This document shows positions 52,112 to 64,000 of a stretch of 64,000 nucleotides of DNA, in pieces (position 1 is the first letter of the stretch; every line of letters starts with the position of its first letter). A program made the translations under genes and the position numbers. The stretch is taken from the NCBI GenBank assembly GCA_027405735.1, contig JAPEHQ010000005.1, positions 496,001 to 560,000 on the forward strand, written 5' to 3'. This DNA is from Mucor racemosus. Its lineage: Eukaryota; Mucoromycota; Mucoromycetes; Mucorales; Mucoraceae. Below the pieces are notes generated by a model. It was not told the origin of the DNA, did no database searches, and saw only the letters and a program-made list of their open reading frames with translations.

Positions 52112-52119
52112 TATAAATA
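52112..52119 (+). promoter_or_regulatory. TATA box of the carrier gene
   Basis: TATAAATA lies 66 bp before the start codon at 52185, in a place fitting a short 5' untranslated leader. Confidence 0.5.
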
Positions 52120-52184
52120 CAAGCTACATTTTGGACAGATCCCAAAATCAAATCAAAACACTTTTATACATTAAATAAACTAAA

Positions 52185-52883
52185 ATGACTTCTACTACTT
52201 CTACTGTTGAACAAAAGGCTGACATTCAACATCGTGAAATTGAAATGCCTACCGATGATGTTATTACTCACAATGCTGCTCAAATGCACGTCAATACTGT
52301 TCCAAATCATCTTACAAAATTACAGCCTGCTCCCATCGGTTTCGGCGCATTTGCCCTTTGTTCATTTGTGCTTGGTATGTACAATTCTGGTTTAATCGTC
52401 AATTTACCTCAAGTTGCTGTTGGTGTAGCTTTTGGTTATGGTGCAATGGGCCAATTTGTTTGTGGTATTTGTGAATTGGTTCTTGGTAACATGTTTGCTG
52501 CTACTACCATGTTGACTTTCTCTGGTTTCTTTTTTACTTTTGGTATTATGATGATCCCTAGTTCCGGTTTTCTTGAAGTTGCTATGGCTAATGGCGGTGA
52601 ACATACCGTTCACTTATGTATGGGCCTTGTTCAAGTTGGTTTCGCTATTGCTGCCTTCTTCTTCTTGCTCGGCACACTCCGTCAACCTATTCTTATTCGT
52701 CTCGTTCTCTTGCAAGTCTTTTTAGCTTTCTTATTCGGTGGTATCGGTGGTTTAGCTAGCAGCAACAGTTTCAACATTGCAAGTGGTTGGGTATCATTCA
52801 CTCTTGCCCTTACTGCTTGGTACATTATGTGTGCTCTTTTATACACTCCCGATCATACTATGATCAAGTTGCCTTTTTTCTAA
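52185..52883 (+). CDS. Gpr1/Fun34/YaaH (Ato/SatP) family acetate-type carrier
   Basis: Intronless, 232 aa. After a hydrophilic, Thr/His-rich N-terminus of about 50 residues comes the family motif in the form QPAPIGFGAFALC (canonical NPAPLGL), then six predicted membrane helices, with GYGAMGQFVCGICELVLGN between helices two and three and a conserved glutamate (CELVLGNMF). The family exports or imports acetate, succinate and ammonium-linked substrates across the plasma membrane (Ady2/Ato in yeast, SatP in bacteria). The substrate here is inferred from the family. Codon use is more C/G-rich at third positions than in the neighbouring unknown ORFs, consistent with strong expression. Confidence 0.92.
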   Translation: MTSTTSTVEQKADIQHREIEMPTDDVITHNAAQMHVNTVPNHLTKLQPAPIGFGAFALCSFVLGMYNSGLIVNLPQVAVGVAFGYGAMGQFVCGICELVLGNMFAATTMLTFSGFFFTFGIMMIPSSGFLEVAMANGGEHTVHLCMGLVQVGFAIAAFFFLLGTLRQPILIRLVLLQVFLAFLFGGIGGLASSNSFNIASGWVSFTLALTAWYIMCALLYTPDHTMIKLPFF

Positions 52884-53912
52884 TTATAAACAAAATTTGC
52901 ATTGGGACAAATCATCAAATATTCAATGCCTCTCTTATAATTATTTTATGATACCATACTCTTGTATTTTTACTATTATTTAATTTATCCCCTTTCCCCT
53001 TTTCTCTTTGACTCAATATTCTACATGTTGTACCGCTTTTTTTATCGGTAGCCCGGTGCTCACCTACTAACCCTCTTATTTTACCAAAATTGCTTTTTTA
53101 ATAAATAATAAATTCATTTAAATTCAAATAATCCATCATTGTAACATTTTATGAAAGAAATTGCTAGCTTCAAGTTTTATTTAGTAGTACACACTGGTGA
53201 TAAAGTTCAAATATCGTGAGTGCCAGGTCTTCCCCCAAATTTGAATATAGATTAAGCAGGTATATGCTACTGCTGTAATTTAATTCAAGAATACGCTAAA
53301 TATATATTATGTGTACAATTATTAAGATATCTTTCCATATTTTTTTCATGCATTTCTTTAAGTAATATATTGGTCAATTAATTCTTTCAATTAGTTGCTG
53401 TAGTGCAAGTGCTGAATGTAACGATAATATTATCATCCAAGATCTTTGTATTCGCTTATAGCTCGGGTAACACGGGTAAAAATAAGGTTTCTTCTCTCGC
53501 ATGGTACATCTAAATGGTATAAATGACCATTCTATTATTCCGTTCAATTATGACGGTAAAATTACGATTGCCAAAAATTGATTCCCTTCTGAATAAATTG
53601 TATGCTTAAGATTATTTTTATCGGACCTAAGCGTTTTTCTATATAGTACACAAGCTGTTCACATGGCATATTATAAAACCTTTGCTTATACTGTATAAAT
53701 GATATAATAGCCGGGTATTTACCGGACAATTCCGGCAGTTCCGGGAAAATCGAAATTGAAATTGGAAAAAGTAAAATAAAAAAGAATTATGGGTATCGTT
53801 GACAGAGCTACATCAACCTAGAACTTGAATTTATGTAGATATGTACAAGTGAAAGTTTTATTAAATAAAAAGTAATTCAATGCCTTTAAAAAGGGGTGTA
53901 AGTATATAAAAT
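52884..53912. other. Intergenic region between convergent transporter genes
   Basis: Holds the 3' regions of the carrier (+) and of the ABC transporter (-). I see no gene; the segment CCGGACAATTCCGGCAGTTCCGGG near 53720 is a short repeated CCGG word cluster. Confidence 0.5.
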
Positions 53913-56900
53913 TTATCGTTTTTGTTTTCTAAAGAAATAAACAAAGGCGACAAACAGAACAACATTGAAAGCAGTAAATACCCAAAGAACGCCAAAATTA
54001 CGCCATCTATTAGAGAAAGACCAACCAATGTTGGTTTCAAAATATTCATTACCAACACTGTATTGACAATAATCACAATAATCAGTACTGTTAGGGTTAC
54101 CAACATAACCAAGTCCACCATCAGCAAAGAAATTAGCCATATAATCACCGCAAGTTTGATTAGGAGGAACCTTAATCTTGATGTAACTACTTTCGCTGCA
54201 TACAACGGGGACGCCGTCTAAACCGTTCGTTACAAGGCCTTCAATAAAGTAATGGTAAGGATCCAGCCAGTACATCCAAGAGCTCCAGAACCGAGGCATA
54301 GCCTTAGGAGTTTGGAAGAGACCAGAGAAAAGATACAGAATGGTAGTGAAGAATGGATTCAGAATAGCAGACATAGTAGGTGACTCACAGAAAGCAGCAA
54401 TAGCATATCCAAATGTAACTGAATGGAACATGTATACTACAAATTGAATAAAGAAGTAGCCTATACGGTCAGACTCATTTTGTAATCCTGTAGTCCAATA
54501 GTAGCAAAACATAAACAATGCAGATAGAGCTACAAGGTATGGAATTTCGACCAATATACAGGACAAGGCAAATGGAGACCAGCCATAATATTTACTGGCA
54601 TATTCACGACGGAACCACGTACGCTCTTGCATGAAACGAGGTTGAATCAAGATGATCATAGTGTTACCCATAAACATAGTTGTCAAAAGACCAAGCATAC
54701 GGTTTTGCATATCGGTCGAATCCGAACCAAGCTTCCAGAAAGTAAAACCAGTAAAGAGACCAATGAATATAACATTGAATATACGTCCAATGTTATAAGA
54801 AGGACTACGCCACCAAGAGATATTCATACGCTTGTATACAAGATAGAGTTGTAACCAGAATGATTGAGCATAAGTTTCAACCTTGCGATTAACAATGTGA
54901 TCAACTGAACTGTGAATAGTTTCCAATTCGTCTTCAAGAGCAGCAGCTTCAGGTGAACTTGACCATACTTGAGCCCAATCTTTAGTGACTTTACCAGCAG
55001 TACCAGCACCAACACATTCCAAAATGTATTCTGCAGGATTGGCTTCAGGAGAACAAGTAGGGCCACCATTGGATTCAAAATAATCAATCATTGTACGAGA
55101 ATCTTTACCGATTTCACCAAAATAAGCAGTGTTGCCACCACGCATGAGCAGCAATAAGTGATCGAAATGTTCAAATAAAGTAGCAGAAGGTTGGTGAATA
55201 GTACAAAGAACAGGCCAGCCAGCATCAGCTAATTTACGAATAAAACGAATGATGTTATAAGAGCTTTGAGCATCAAGACCAGAAGTAGGTTCATCCAAAA
55301 AGAGAAGCTTTGGCTTTCCAACAAGCTCAATGGCAATAGTAAGGCGCTTGCGTTCTTCAACGGAGATACCGGTGCCTTCTTCAAGATCACCAACAAGAGC
55401 ATCGCCAATCTTTTTCATCTCCAATAAGTCAAGAATTTGTTCAACATAAGCATCTTTTTCTTCTTTTGAAACATCAGCAGATTGACGTAAATAAGCAGAG
55501 AATTGAAGTGCTTCACGTATAGTAGCATTAGGATTATGGACATCCATTTGCTCACAATATCCAGTAAGACGCTCAAAATCATCAGCCAAGTTTTCACCAT
55601 TCATGTAGATATTGCCTCCAATGGTACCGATGGTTTTTCTTCTTGATAACACATCTAATAAAGTAGTTTTACCAGCACCAGATGAACCCATTAAAGCAGT
55701 AAGATGACCAGGTTTGACAATACCAGCGACATTATTCAATAATTGACGAGTTCCACCTTTGACAGGGACAGTGTAGTCAATATGATGCCATGAAAAAGTA
55801 GTTCCATCAGTAACAGCTTCTAATTCTTGTTCTTGTCTTGTCTTTTCTTGCTTTAATTGGTTTTCAGTAGATTCAACTTGAGGAGCGGAACCTTTCTTGT
55901 AAACTTTGGTAATAGTTCCTTCTTGCTTGAGATCAATATACTCCATAGACAAAGCAGTGAGAGCAGTAAATAATACAAAGAACAATATAACAGCTACAAT
56001 ATTGATCCAGATTTGCCAAGTGTAGTACTCGTATTGTTGAACAAGGTACTCATCACCGAGAACAAAGCTTGCTCCAGGTACAGCACCAGGAAGAGTACAA
56101 GAACGATAAGCTTGATCTGTATAACCAGCACCATAAGGAATACCATTTGTGCCATCACAACTAAATTCTGCTCCTCTTAGTTCAGAGGAAAGCATTGCTT
56201 TATAACTGTAGGCAATAGGATTGATCCAATAAACCCACATAAACCAGGGATGCATATCAGGATAAGGAATTTGATAACCAGAATAAATCAACAAAGCAAC
56301 GAATGCAGAACTAGAAAGTTGGGATGCAATAAAGAAATTGGGGCTAATAGCACCCAAGAAACGAAAGAAACCATTCATACACATGGTAATGGCAATCAAA
56401 TTAAGAAACAAGATGAAAAACTAGAGAAAAAGACATAATTAATAAAGCTGTTTTATGGGTTATATTGATTTTTCACTTACCTTTCCAGCATCTAGAGCTA
56501 AACCCATAAGGAAATAGACACAGAGCTGAAATAAAATTGCTTGTAGAATTGCAAGGGGGAAATCGACAATAACTTGAGCAAGATAGAAAGCAGATGGACG
56601 ATACATTGCAAAATGTTTATGCTTTTCCAAAACACGACGACCTTGCATGAATGCTGGGAGCTCAGATTGAGCTATAAATGCATTAAACACTAAAGAGAAT
56701 AGATATGCACCACCACGAGCAAAAGCACCAGAACCATCTAAAGGCATCATGTAGAAAACAGAGGCAGTAATAAGACCTTTTACAAACACATCACCATAAC
56801 GCACAAATAAAGAGCCTTTATCTCCCCAAATCAATTGAAATTGACGAATAGTAAGAGCCTTAACCTGACTATAATAACTAACTACAGCAGGTGTATTGTG

Positions 56901-58295
56901 TGCTTGCTTAAATGCTTCACGGAATGTCTCTGAAGGCTTGTCTTTATTGATTTCTTTTTCATATTCATCACGTTCAATCATCATTTTATCGAACATGGAA
57001 GATTCCTTGTATTGCTTTTCAAATTGTGCAGAATTCATAGGAACTTGTCCTTGATAGTTTGGTTGAACTTGACGTTCATTGAGATTACATAGACCAGTGA
57101 GAAAATCAGGAGTAGACTTTCGAGAAGGACAATAGAAACCCATATCAGTAAAGTAAGATTTAGCTTCAGATGTAGGACCAAAATAAATACAGCGGCCTTC
57201 ATCAAGCACCATGACCTTATCAAATAAATCAAAAATGCTATCAGAAGCTTGGTATAATGTAGAAATAGTCGTCTTTTGCATAATATCAGTCATGATACGA
57301 AGAGAACGAACATAATCAAGAGCAGAGGAAGCATCAAGGCCTCGAGTAGAACAATCCCAGCAATTGATAGAACTGTGAGTAGTCATTTGTTCAGCAATAG
57401 AAAGACGTTTACGTTCGCCACCAGATAAACCACGAACAAAAGCATTGCCCACCATAGTTTTCATTTGCTTTGTCAAGCCAAGCATGTTACCAAGCATATA
57501 GAGGACACCATTAATAAATTCTTCTTTAGATTCACCTGGGACACGGGTACTAGGCGTTTTATTCTTGAGGGCAAAACGAAGTGTTTGTTCTGTTGTAAGT
57601 GTAGGATAATGAAGATCTTCTTCTTCATTGTAACAAACTTCACCCTTGAAATGCTTGCCAAAATCGTAAGCATCGATACCACCATATGTCACATCACCAG
57701 TGATACTTGTATAAGAAGCACGCATATTAGCAAGTACACGAAGAAGAGTAGAGCAACCAGAGCCAGGACGACCAAGAACCAAAAGCATTTCCCCTGATTT
57801 ACAGAAGCCATTATTTTCGTGCAGAATGGTAAAATCGGTGCCTTTATGTTTTGCCCATTCCCAGAATTGAGTAGCCTTTGCAAGAACAGACCAATTTGTT
57901 GCAATTGATCTAGCATCAGCACCTAAGCCCTCCACATTCAAATCTTTCCAAATGACACCCATATTCTTTGATTTTAAACCAGCTGAAGTCAGTTGATCAT
58001 GCTGATTGGCAAGATATTCAGTGAGATCAAAGTTGTTTTCTGTTGCTTCAGCCTTTTCAACATCAGCATTATCATTTGTTCTTTTAGATTGGTGCGTTAA
58101 TTCTCTTTGTACAGATCGATATTCTTCTAGAGCTTCTTCAATATCAACAGCATTTCCATCGATTTCACCATAGCCACCCCGAGATTGGGTTTGAGTTAAA
58201 TCATTATAATGATCTACGACTGTGGCTGCTTGATTTGAAGATGAAAAAGACCGTGAACTTTCATTACTAATCCTATTTTGATATTTATTTGACAT
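53913..58295 (-). CDS. PDR-type full-size ABC transporter (ABCG), 1440 aa
   Basis: Two exons, 56481-58295 and 53913-56420, joined in phase across a 60-nt intron. Topology is (NBD-TMD)2. NBD1 has the degenerate Walker A GRPGSGCST near residue 175, signature LSGGERKRLSIAEQM and Walker B/D-loop WDCSTRGLDAS. NBD2 has canonical GSSGAGKTTLLDVLSRR, degenerate signature GISVEERKRLTIAIEL and LLFLDEPTSGLDAQSSYN. This mix of one degenerate site is the rule in Pdr5/Cdr1/Snq2 proteins. Each NBD is followed by six membrane helices, with the long Cys-containing loop before the last helix (CDGTNGIPYG; QTCGDYMANFF). These pumps export drugs and lipids at the plasma membrane. Length matches the family; the protein appears intact. 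Confidence 0.95.
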
Positions 58296-59426
58296 TTATT
58301 ATTTAAAGGTTGATTATAAATAAAAAATCCATCTCGTTTTATACTTTATAAAAAATGGGACATACAAAAAAAGAATCACACTTGTATTAATAATAACTCG
58401 AATGGAACGCCCTATTTCAGCAAATAGTATGCTAGAGATCAACCTTTTTCGCAATCTTAAAATGCTCAAAATAACGACATTCTGATTTCTGATTTGAAAA
58501 AAATTTGATCTCTCGGTATAAATATATCCGAAACATATGCCCTTTTTTTTTAATTAAACAAGCATTAATATGTATCAAGGACACTTGAATAAAACTTTTT
58601 ATATACAGAGATCAGTACGGATACATAATGGTTTTATCATTAGCAATGAATTGGACGTTTTCAAGAATCTAAAGAAGACGTGACATCGGTTTTGTATTAG
58701 TAATGTGTAGCCTCAAATGTTTGAGATCAACAATCAACAAATATTAAACCCTTTCTTATTTTTCCTGTATATGTAGACTCTTTTGTATTCTTCTAATAGC
58801 CATAGAAAAGATGAGATCAATTCAATGTTTTTAATACTTGTTTTATATAATGATTATTTTGAATGTTGATGAGTGAGTATGAATGTATATAAAAAAAAAA
58901 AAAATAAGATGTTTTGCTCGGCGCCATCCGAGTGCCTCACTTGTACAAATGGTAATGAATTACGTTACAGCTTGCCTAAAATGATGAAATCCAAGCTTGA
59001 TAGGGCGTTTTCATCCAATCAATAAAAGTAATATTTTTAACGATAGCAGAGAAATACACTGTGTTACATGGCTTTTCATTCCGGTTATATTAAACAGATA
59101 GTAAAGCGAATAAACTGTAATACGTATTTCCACTTCACTGTCCCGCAGCCGTTACATAAATGTGCTATCATTTTCTAAAATATTAAACATATCTCCGGAA
59201 TTGTCCAAAATTGCTTGCAGGGCCAACGAGAAATAAATGTATTTGATCTCCATGATTTCTTCCTTTCAAGGACTTTTGTGGACGCTTAGAAATCGTTTAG
59301 CTTATTAATAAGGTTAGCCGCAAATCACTGGTTTATTGCCGTTCTTTTTGTTTACAAAAAATCACGATAGGACACTTTGCCGTTGCTTGTTTGTGAAAGT
59401 TATATGCCATCTTTTGGCATTCGGAA

Positions 59427-59458
<32 letters not shown>

Positions 59459-59914
59459 AGAGAAATAGACACTCAATTCCCCCAACTTTTCCCTTCCTAC
59501 AAGCTATAATATACCAAAAAGTAATTCTTCAATTAGTAATATTGTCAAAAGCCTACCTTCAAATGATTAGATAATGCGGCTTCTCTTTTATGGCTTTAGG
59601 TGCCAAGTTGCACAGAAGCATTTGCTCTGATTTAAATGCTACTATTTGTACTTTTTTCCAGTCGTGAAAACTAGCGATTCCCGGTCTGGACGTGATTATC
59701 TTCGAGCTCAAATACAGTAGTAGAAAAGATATTGTATCATCATATTTCAAGTATTGGGCTCAATTATTGATGAGACAACTTAGGTACCCTTGTTTGTAAA
59801 TCTAAGTATCTCTCAAGCAAAAGGAACCTTTCCCCACTTTAAAGACCCGCACCTATGGAGGCGTGGGAAGAATAAGGCATTCTGAGCATTTATCTCTTTC
59901 GGAGATTCAATTAG
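58296..59914. other. Stretch without recognised gene
   Basis: The first part is the promoter of the ABC transporter. The rest is AT-rich with a 27-base poly-T run at 59432-59458 and no supported gene. Confidence 0.5.
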
Positions 59915-60640
59915 GAAAAGTCCAAATCCAAAAAAAATGATCAAAAAAAAAAAGAAATGGCTCTAGTACAACAAAATACATAGTAAGTTGGTTTAGCTTA
60001 TCAGATGTTTTATGTACAGTTTTGGATTTTAAATCGAGCCATGTAAATTTTGAAAAAAAAATGCTAACAAAATCCGTCGCAAATTTCAATCAAAAATTTT
60101 GCAATTTTTGGGCCAAAAAGCTTAAATTATATGCAGATTTAAAAAATTTAAAACATCCAAGTAATGGCCAAAAAAATATCTACAGATCGAGGTATTAACC
60201 GCTATTGTAGCTGCATTTCTCGTGGAGAAAATGAAAAAAAGCCTTGTTTTTTTGGAGGTCCGGAAAAAAAGGATGGGTCATTGCTCATGAAAATCGAGCA
60301 TGAATTGTTCACCCAATTTTTGCATTTTGTTTTTTTAATATCTATATCAAAAATCAATATATTCGAGAGAAAAAAATTTCTATGTGTAGATGCAAATAAG
60401 CGCTACCATGCACATAAAAAAAATGTATTACTCAATACATCATATATTCTATATTTACGATTACAACGATCAAAATAACCAAAATAGGTAAGAAAAAAAA
60501 AAGTTTGCTATCAAAGTATGTTATAGAGCATCAAAAAATGAGCAAGTTTTATGCTTGGAGTAATTCATTAATTTGATTTTTCGCTTAGATATACTAAATT
60601 GAAAAACGGCCTTTAAAGCAGTAAAATATTATTACCAATT
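59915..60640 (+). repeat. Diverged third copy of the inverted repeat arm
   Basis: Blocks match the arm at 18050-18700 in order: an AAAATGAT..AAAAAAA stretch, TATGTACAGTTTT, the segment CTACAGATCGAGGTATT...GTAGCTGCATTTCTCGTGG against CTATCGATCGAGCCATT...CTAGCTGCATTTTTCGTAG, and TATGTTATAGAGC. Similarity is patchy, so this copy is much older than the two arms. The 104-codon ORF at 60164-60478 lies in it and is not conserved. Confidence 0.5.
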
Positions 60641-61052
60641 TTTTAAAGAGTTTATTTCAGCTCACTATGCATGCCAAATAAAAGTGCTTATTTTTTTATT
60701 TAATTGTAACATCTCCTGTACGCTCTCATATTTTTTTATTTTTAGAAGCTTAATGAAATCGGCGTATTCATCCCCCCTCCTTTTCCCTACTCTAAACTCT
60801 GGTTCCCAGTTTAGATTCATAGTGATGGAAAGAAGGAAAAGGACAAACAGATATCGAATGTGATCGCGACTTATACCTCTGAGATGAAGCATCACCGCTA
60901 TGTAAAGCCATTATATTACGTTGACTTATACATTATTGGTATTGGGGACATCCTTTTTTCTTTTTTAACAATATTATTTATTGAAATTCAATAGGTATGG
61001 CATCTGTTGTGTGGTTTAAAATATGGGTAATTGATCTACTTTAAAGATTTTA
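60641..61052. other. Stretch without recognised gene
   Basis: AT-rich; its end is probably the 3' untranslated region of the RhoGAP gene. A 76-codon minus-strand ORF here has no features of a gene. Confidence 0.45.
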
Positions 61053-63822
61053 CTACTCATCATCATCGTCATCATCAAAAAAAGAAGAATCAATCTGCTC
61101 AGGTACTGGTCTTGTAGGCTGGTGTTGGGTATTTTTAGCTTTCTCTTCGGGCTTGGTGTCGATATCATTTAGGATATCTTCTGTATTAGCATGAGCGACG
61201 TCTTCTTTTTCATCAAAAATATGATCTCCTCCGTCAAACATGACTGTAGGTTCTTCTTTTTTCAATTCAGTAGCAGGTACAGATGGTGAGATTACAGGTG
61301 AAGATGGTGGAGATTCACGAGTGATTGTAGAACCAAATGACAAAGGTACGGATCTAGGTTGAGGGCTTTGCTGTTCCATGTTAGTAGGTGAGACAGTCGT
61401 GTGGTTTCTTTGAAATACTCCCATCATGGAATTGACGGTCCATTTGTTTAGTTCTTCTGCAGTATTAATTGTAGGTCGCATAAACGACATTAAACTTCCA
61501 CGTTTGTTTGCTTTCTCCTCTTGTTGCTGAATAGCGATAATAGGTTTAGCAAGTCTTCTCTTTTCGCTTTCGATGTGTAATTTCATAGTTGATTCAGAGA
61601 ATATTTCATTGTAATGATTTATAAGCTCTTGAACAAACTTTACTGGAACTTTACTATTGAGAATGGTGAAGGAATCAATACGGGATCTTAATATTACGGG
61701 TCCCAATGATTGACTGATGTTATATATAACATCTGAAGATGCAGAAGTTTTTTCGATAAATCTATTCTCCAAAAATTAGTAATCTTTAATGCGATTTGAT
61801 TAGAAATAATAACTACCTTGTAATGCTTGCAAAAATTGATTTCAATGTAGCAAAATGAGATGCTGGAAGAGTAGCTACCAAGTTGCTGAACGAAGCAAGA
61901 CGCAAATTTTCATCCTGCTCATCATCTTTTGTACACGTTAATCACTGCTTCTTGAAATAACATAATGAATTTACTTACTAGTTCCTCCCAAAAGTGCTTG
62001 AACAGGGTCATAAAACTCATATGTCATTAAACACTCTGGTAGTTCCAGTAGAAAGTATCGAAGAACAGCAACAAGTAAATCTGGTTCATATTTTTCCACG
62101 AGTTCCAGTGTCAAATTGTCGCTTCGCATGTTTAGTTCCATGCACGTTGTATGAACTCGATCTAAAGCGCAAGGAGTAGACCATAGCTTTTGCTTTGCAT
62201 CAGTATCTTCAATTTTATCGACTCCTTTTTCAACTGCTTCCAGAATTATTGATATGAATTTAGGAACATTATCCTGGGATTGCTTCCCTAAATCCTCCAA
62301 AAGTACACCAAATACTTGATCTATAAAAGTATTAATTTGAGAAAGATTTGTCAAGGAGCATGTATTAAATTTTACCATGCGATATACCATGATAGTAATT
62401 ATCATAAAGAATAGCTTTTGGTGAAAATCCAGATACCGCATATTGTTGAATAATGAATTGAATGTCTTGATCAGGTTTAAGAGATTCTTGAAATACCATC
62501 ATTTCTTCGATAACTAATTTATCTTGAGGAATTGCTACAGACATGGAGGCAATGAAAGAGGAAATTATTTGTTTCAATTGTTGAATACGATTCAACTCGA
62601 CCTGTTCCATCTCTGTAAGGTGTGCAAACATTGATTCTTCGATTGCCATACGCAATTGATCCAGTTTGAGTACAGCAGATCGATAAGCTTGATCGCTCTT
62701 TTCAGCATCACGACGAGCTTTTTTATGAGGCTCTTCTGCTGTTGTTGTTGTAGCAGGAGTAGCTATCTTGTCCATAAATCCCCCCAAAGCTGTATAATTT
62801 GAGCTTGTATCAGATGTTGAAGTAATACTTGCTGTATCATCATCCCCTACTACACGCCATTGATAAAAAGAATTCGCAGAAGCTATAAACTTATTTCCAC
62901 GTTGGCCAATTAACCTTAAAATGTTGTAAGGCTGAATCAATTGTTGTCCAACTACATCCGCCATTGCAGGAGAATCTTTACATTGGGGTAAATTTTGTTG
63001 CAACCAGATAGCAATATCCTCTCCAGTTGAGGTATTCTTATATGTTCCTAATATAGGAACACGATGATCATTCACTACAATCTCTTGTCTCATGCGGCGC
63101 ACCAAACTATCTAATTCAGATTGAGGCATGACTTGGTTACCCAATTGTATATTAATTGATGCTGTTGTAGTAGAATTATCTGAAGTGGCTGAGGCTGTAT
63201 CTGCTTGAGTATTGTTTAAATCTTCAGGGCGAGACACCATTAAAGGTTTTTCATCTGCTGTATTTTGTACTGTGGGAGCAGAAGTTGCTGCCGCTGTTGT
63301 TGCATTTCTAACAGCTAATTCTTCAGCTTTATCAGCATCCTTACACTTTCGATGATATGTATATCTCGTCTTCTCGGCTTCCTTTACCAAACCATCAAAT
63401 TGCTTCAACATGCTATCTATAGCTTGTTTGGAATTTGTTATATTACGCTTATATTCTTCGTGGAATTCCTGCAGGGGCAGTAAAACATGTTTACTCACAG
63501 TGGTTGCTGTAGACTTATGTTGTTCACCAAAACGGCGACTAGTTTCTTTTAACTGCCCAAAGCACTTAACAAGGCCAGCACCTTCATCACGACCAAACCC
63601 TGAACTTTTGAAAGGTGATTTACCTTGCTCTACTAGTTTGGAGGCATATATTTCCTCAATAGCGATACGGTCTTTGAAGAAAGTAATCATTTCTTCATTC
63701 TCGACTTTACTTTGGTTTAATTTTTGATGAAGTACTGAGAAACCAGCGTTGAAGTCTGGAAGAGTTAGCTCAGGCTGCTTTTGTGACCAAAAAGCAGTTT
63801 TGAAATGTTGTATCGGTGCCAT
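61053..63822 (-). CDS. F-BAR / DEP / RhoGAP-domain protein (Rgd2/Rga8 type), 864 aa
   Basis: Four exons (62388-63822, 61979-62320, 61817-61925, 61053-61761) with in-phase introns of 67, 53 and 55 nt; branch-point-like TGATTAAC and TACTAAT precede the last two acceptors. Order: F-BAR first part (residues 1-170: FNAGFSVLHQKLNQSKVENE, FFKDRIAIEEIYASKL), a Ser/Thr/Ala linker, DEP domain (about 235-335: LVRRMRQEIVVNDHR, DIAIWLQQNLP, NKFIASANSFYQWR), second F-BAR coiled-coil part (370-450), RhoGAP-like domain (480-690: QVFGVLLEDL, VPKFISIILEAVEKG, LLVAVLRYFLLELPECLM, SLGPVILRSR), then a disordered tail ending in acidic residues. The architecture is that of yeast Rgd2 and fission yeast Rga8, which act on Rho/Cdc42 at the membrane. 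The arginine-finger motif is not seen. Confidence 0.88.
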
Positions 63823-64000
63823 ATATTGATTTGCTTATTATTATTTTTTTTTCAACAATAGAGATAAAAAGGGTACTGCAGGTTCAAATTTCATAACCTT
63901 TGGGGTATATCTTAATTTGGTGTGTGTATGCAATTAGTATTAAACGTTTTGCCGGTAATTGCTATACAAATTAAGCATAAAATGTGTATTCAATTATTTC
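63823..64000. promoter_or_regulatory. Upstream region of the RhoGAP gene
   Basis: First 178 bases before the start codon, to the window edge; AT-rich, with an adenine-rich leader on the coding strand. No specific element recognised. Confidence 0.4.

Noticed and set aside
53861..54205. Hydrophobic ORF overlapping the ABC transporter end, and similar ones at 54824-55157 and 57465-57922
   Set aside because: Out-of-frame shadows of the 1440-aa transporter gene.
60665..60895. 76-codon minus-strand ORF
   Set aside because: No motif, no neighbour logic, AT-rich; not supported as a gene.

Overview
This is AT-rich nuclear DNA from a fungus. Genes are split by short introns (about 47-75 nt, GTAAGT-type donors), use the standard code, and lie among dense transposon debris. 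Gene content (Pdr-type ABC exporter, Gpr1/Fun34/YaaH carrier, RSC7, F-BAR/DEP/RhoGAP protein, ML-domain protein) and style suggest an early-diverging fungus, most likely Mucoromycota. That placement is inference from family resemblance.

Layout. 1-1205: part of a repeated element (copy A) and flanking repeats. 2869-8024: compact host genes: unknown 232-aa protein (-), PET117 (+), ubiquitin-like/eS31 fusion (-), RSC7 (+), Ubc7-type E2 (-). 10725-16851: repeated block plus a CACTA-ended element (copy B). 16852-30119: two inverted 1.59-kb repeat arms enclosing an ML/NPC2-like gene, a C2H2 zinc-finger gene and long gene-poor DNA. 30249-48176: copies C and D of the CACTA-ended element, with other transposons nested inside them. 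48599-48680: tRNA-Ser(GCT). 52185-63822: acetate-type carrier (+), a 1440-aa PDR transporter (-) and an 864-aa F-BAR/DEP/RhoGAP protein (-).

The main story is the transposon nest. Because the large element is present four times, most insertions inside it can be checked against an empty site in a sister copy. This resolves: a 6.45-kb CACTA transposon (36967-43416) with 14-bp terminal repeats, a decayed Tnp2-family transposase and an apparently intact 350-aa spliced accessory protein transcribed divergently; a 1.64-kb Tc1-like element with 212-bp, nearly identical terminal repeats around a dead DD34E transposase; a 148-bp hairpin MITE; a hAT-like MITE with 8-bp target duplication; and solo LTRs of several families (529 bp twice, 302 bp twice, 566, 323, 204 and 152 bp). 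The CACTA-ended element also carries a fragment of a host gene, the WD-repeat end of the dynein intermediate chain with its exon/intron borders, in three copies.

Other points: the ubiquitin part of the eS31 precursor is strongly diverged, and the RhoGAP domain shows no recognisable arginine finger. Exon boundaries were set by eye from splice signals and frame continuity. No database search was run.
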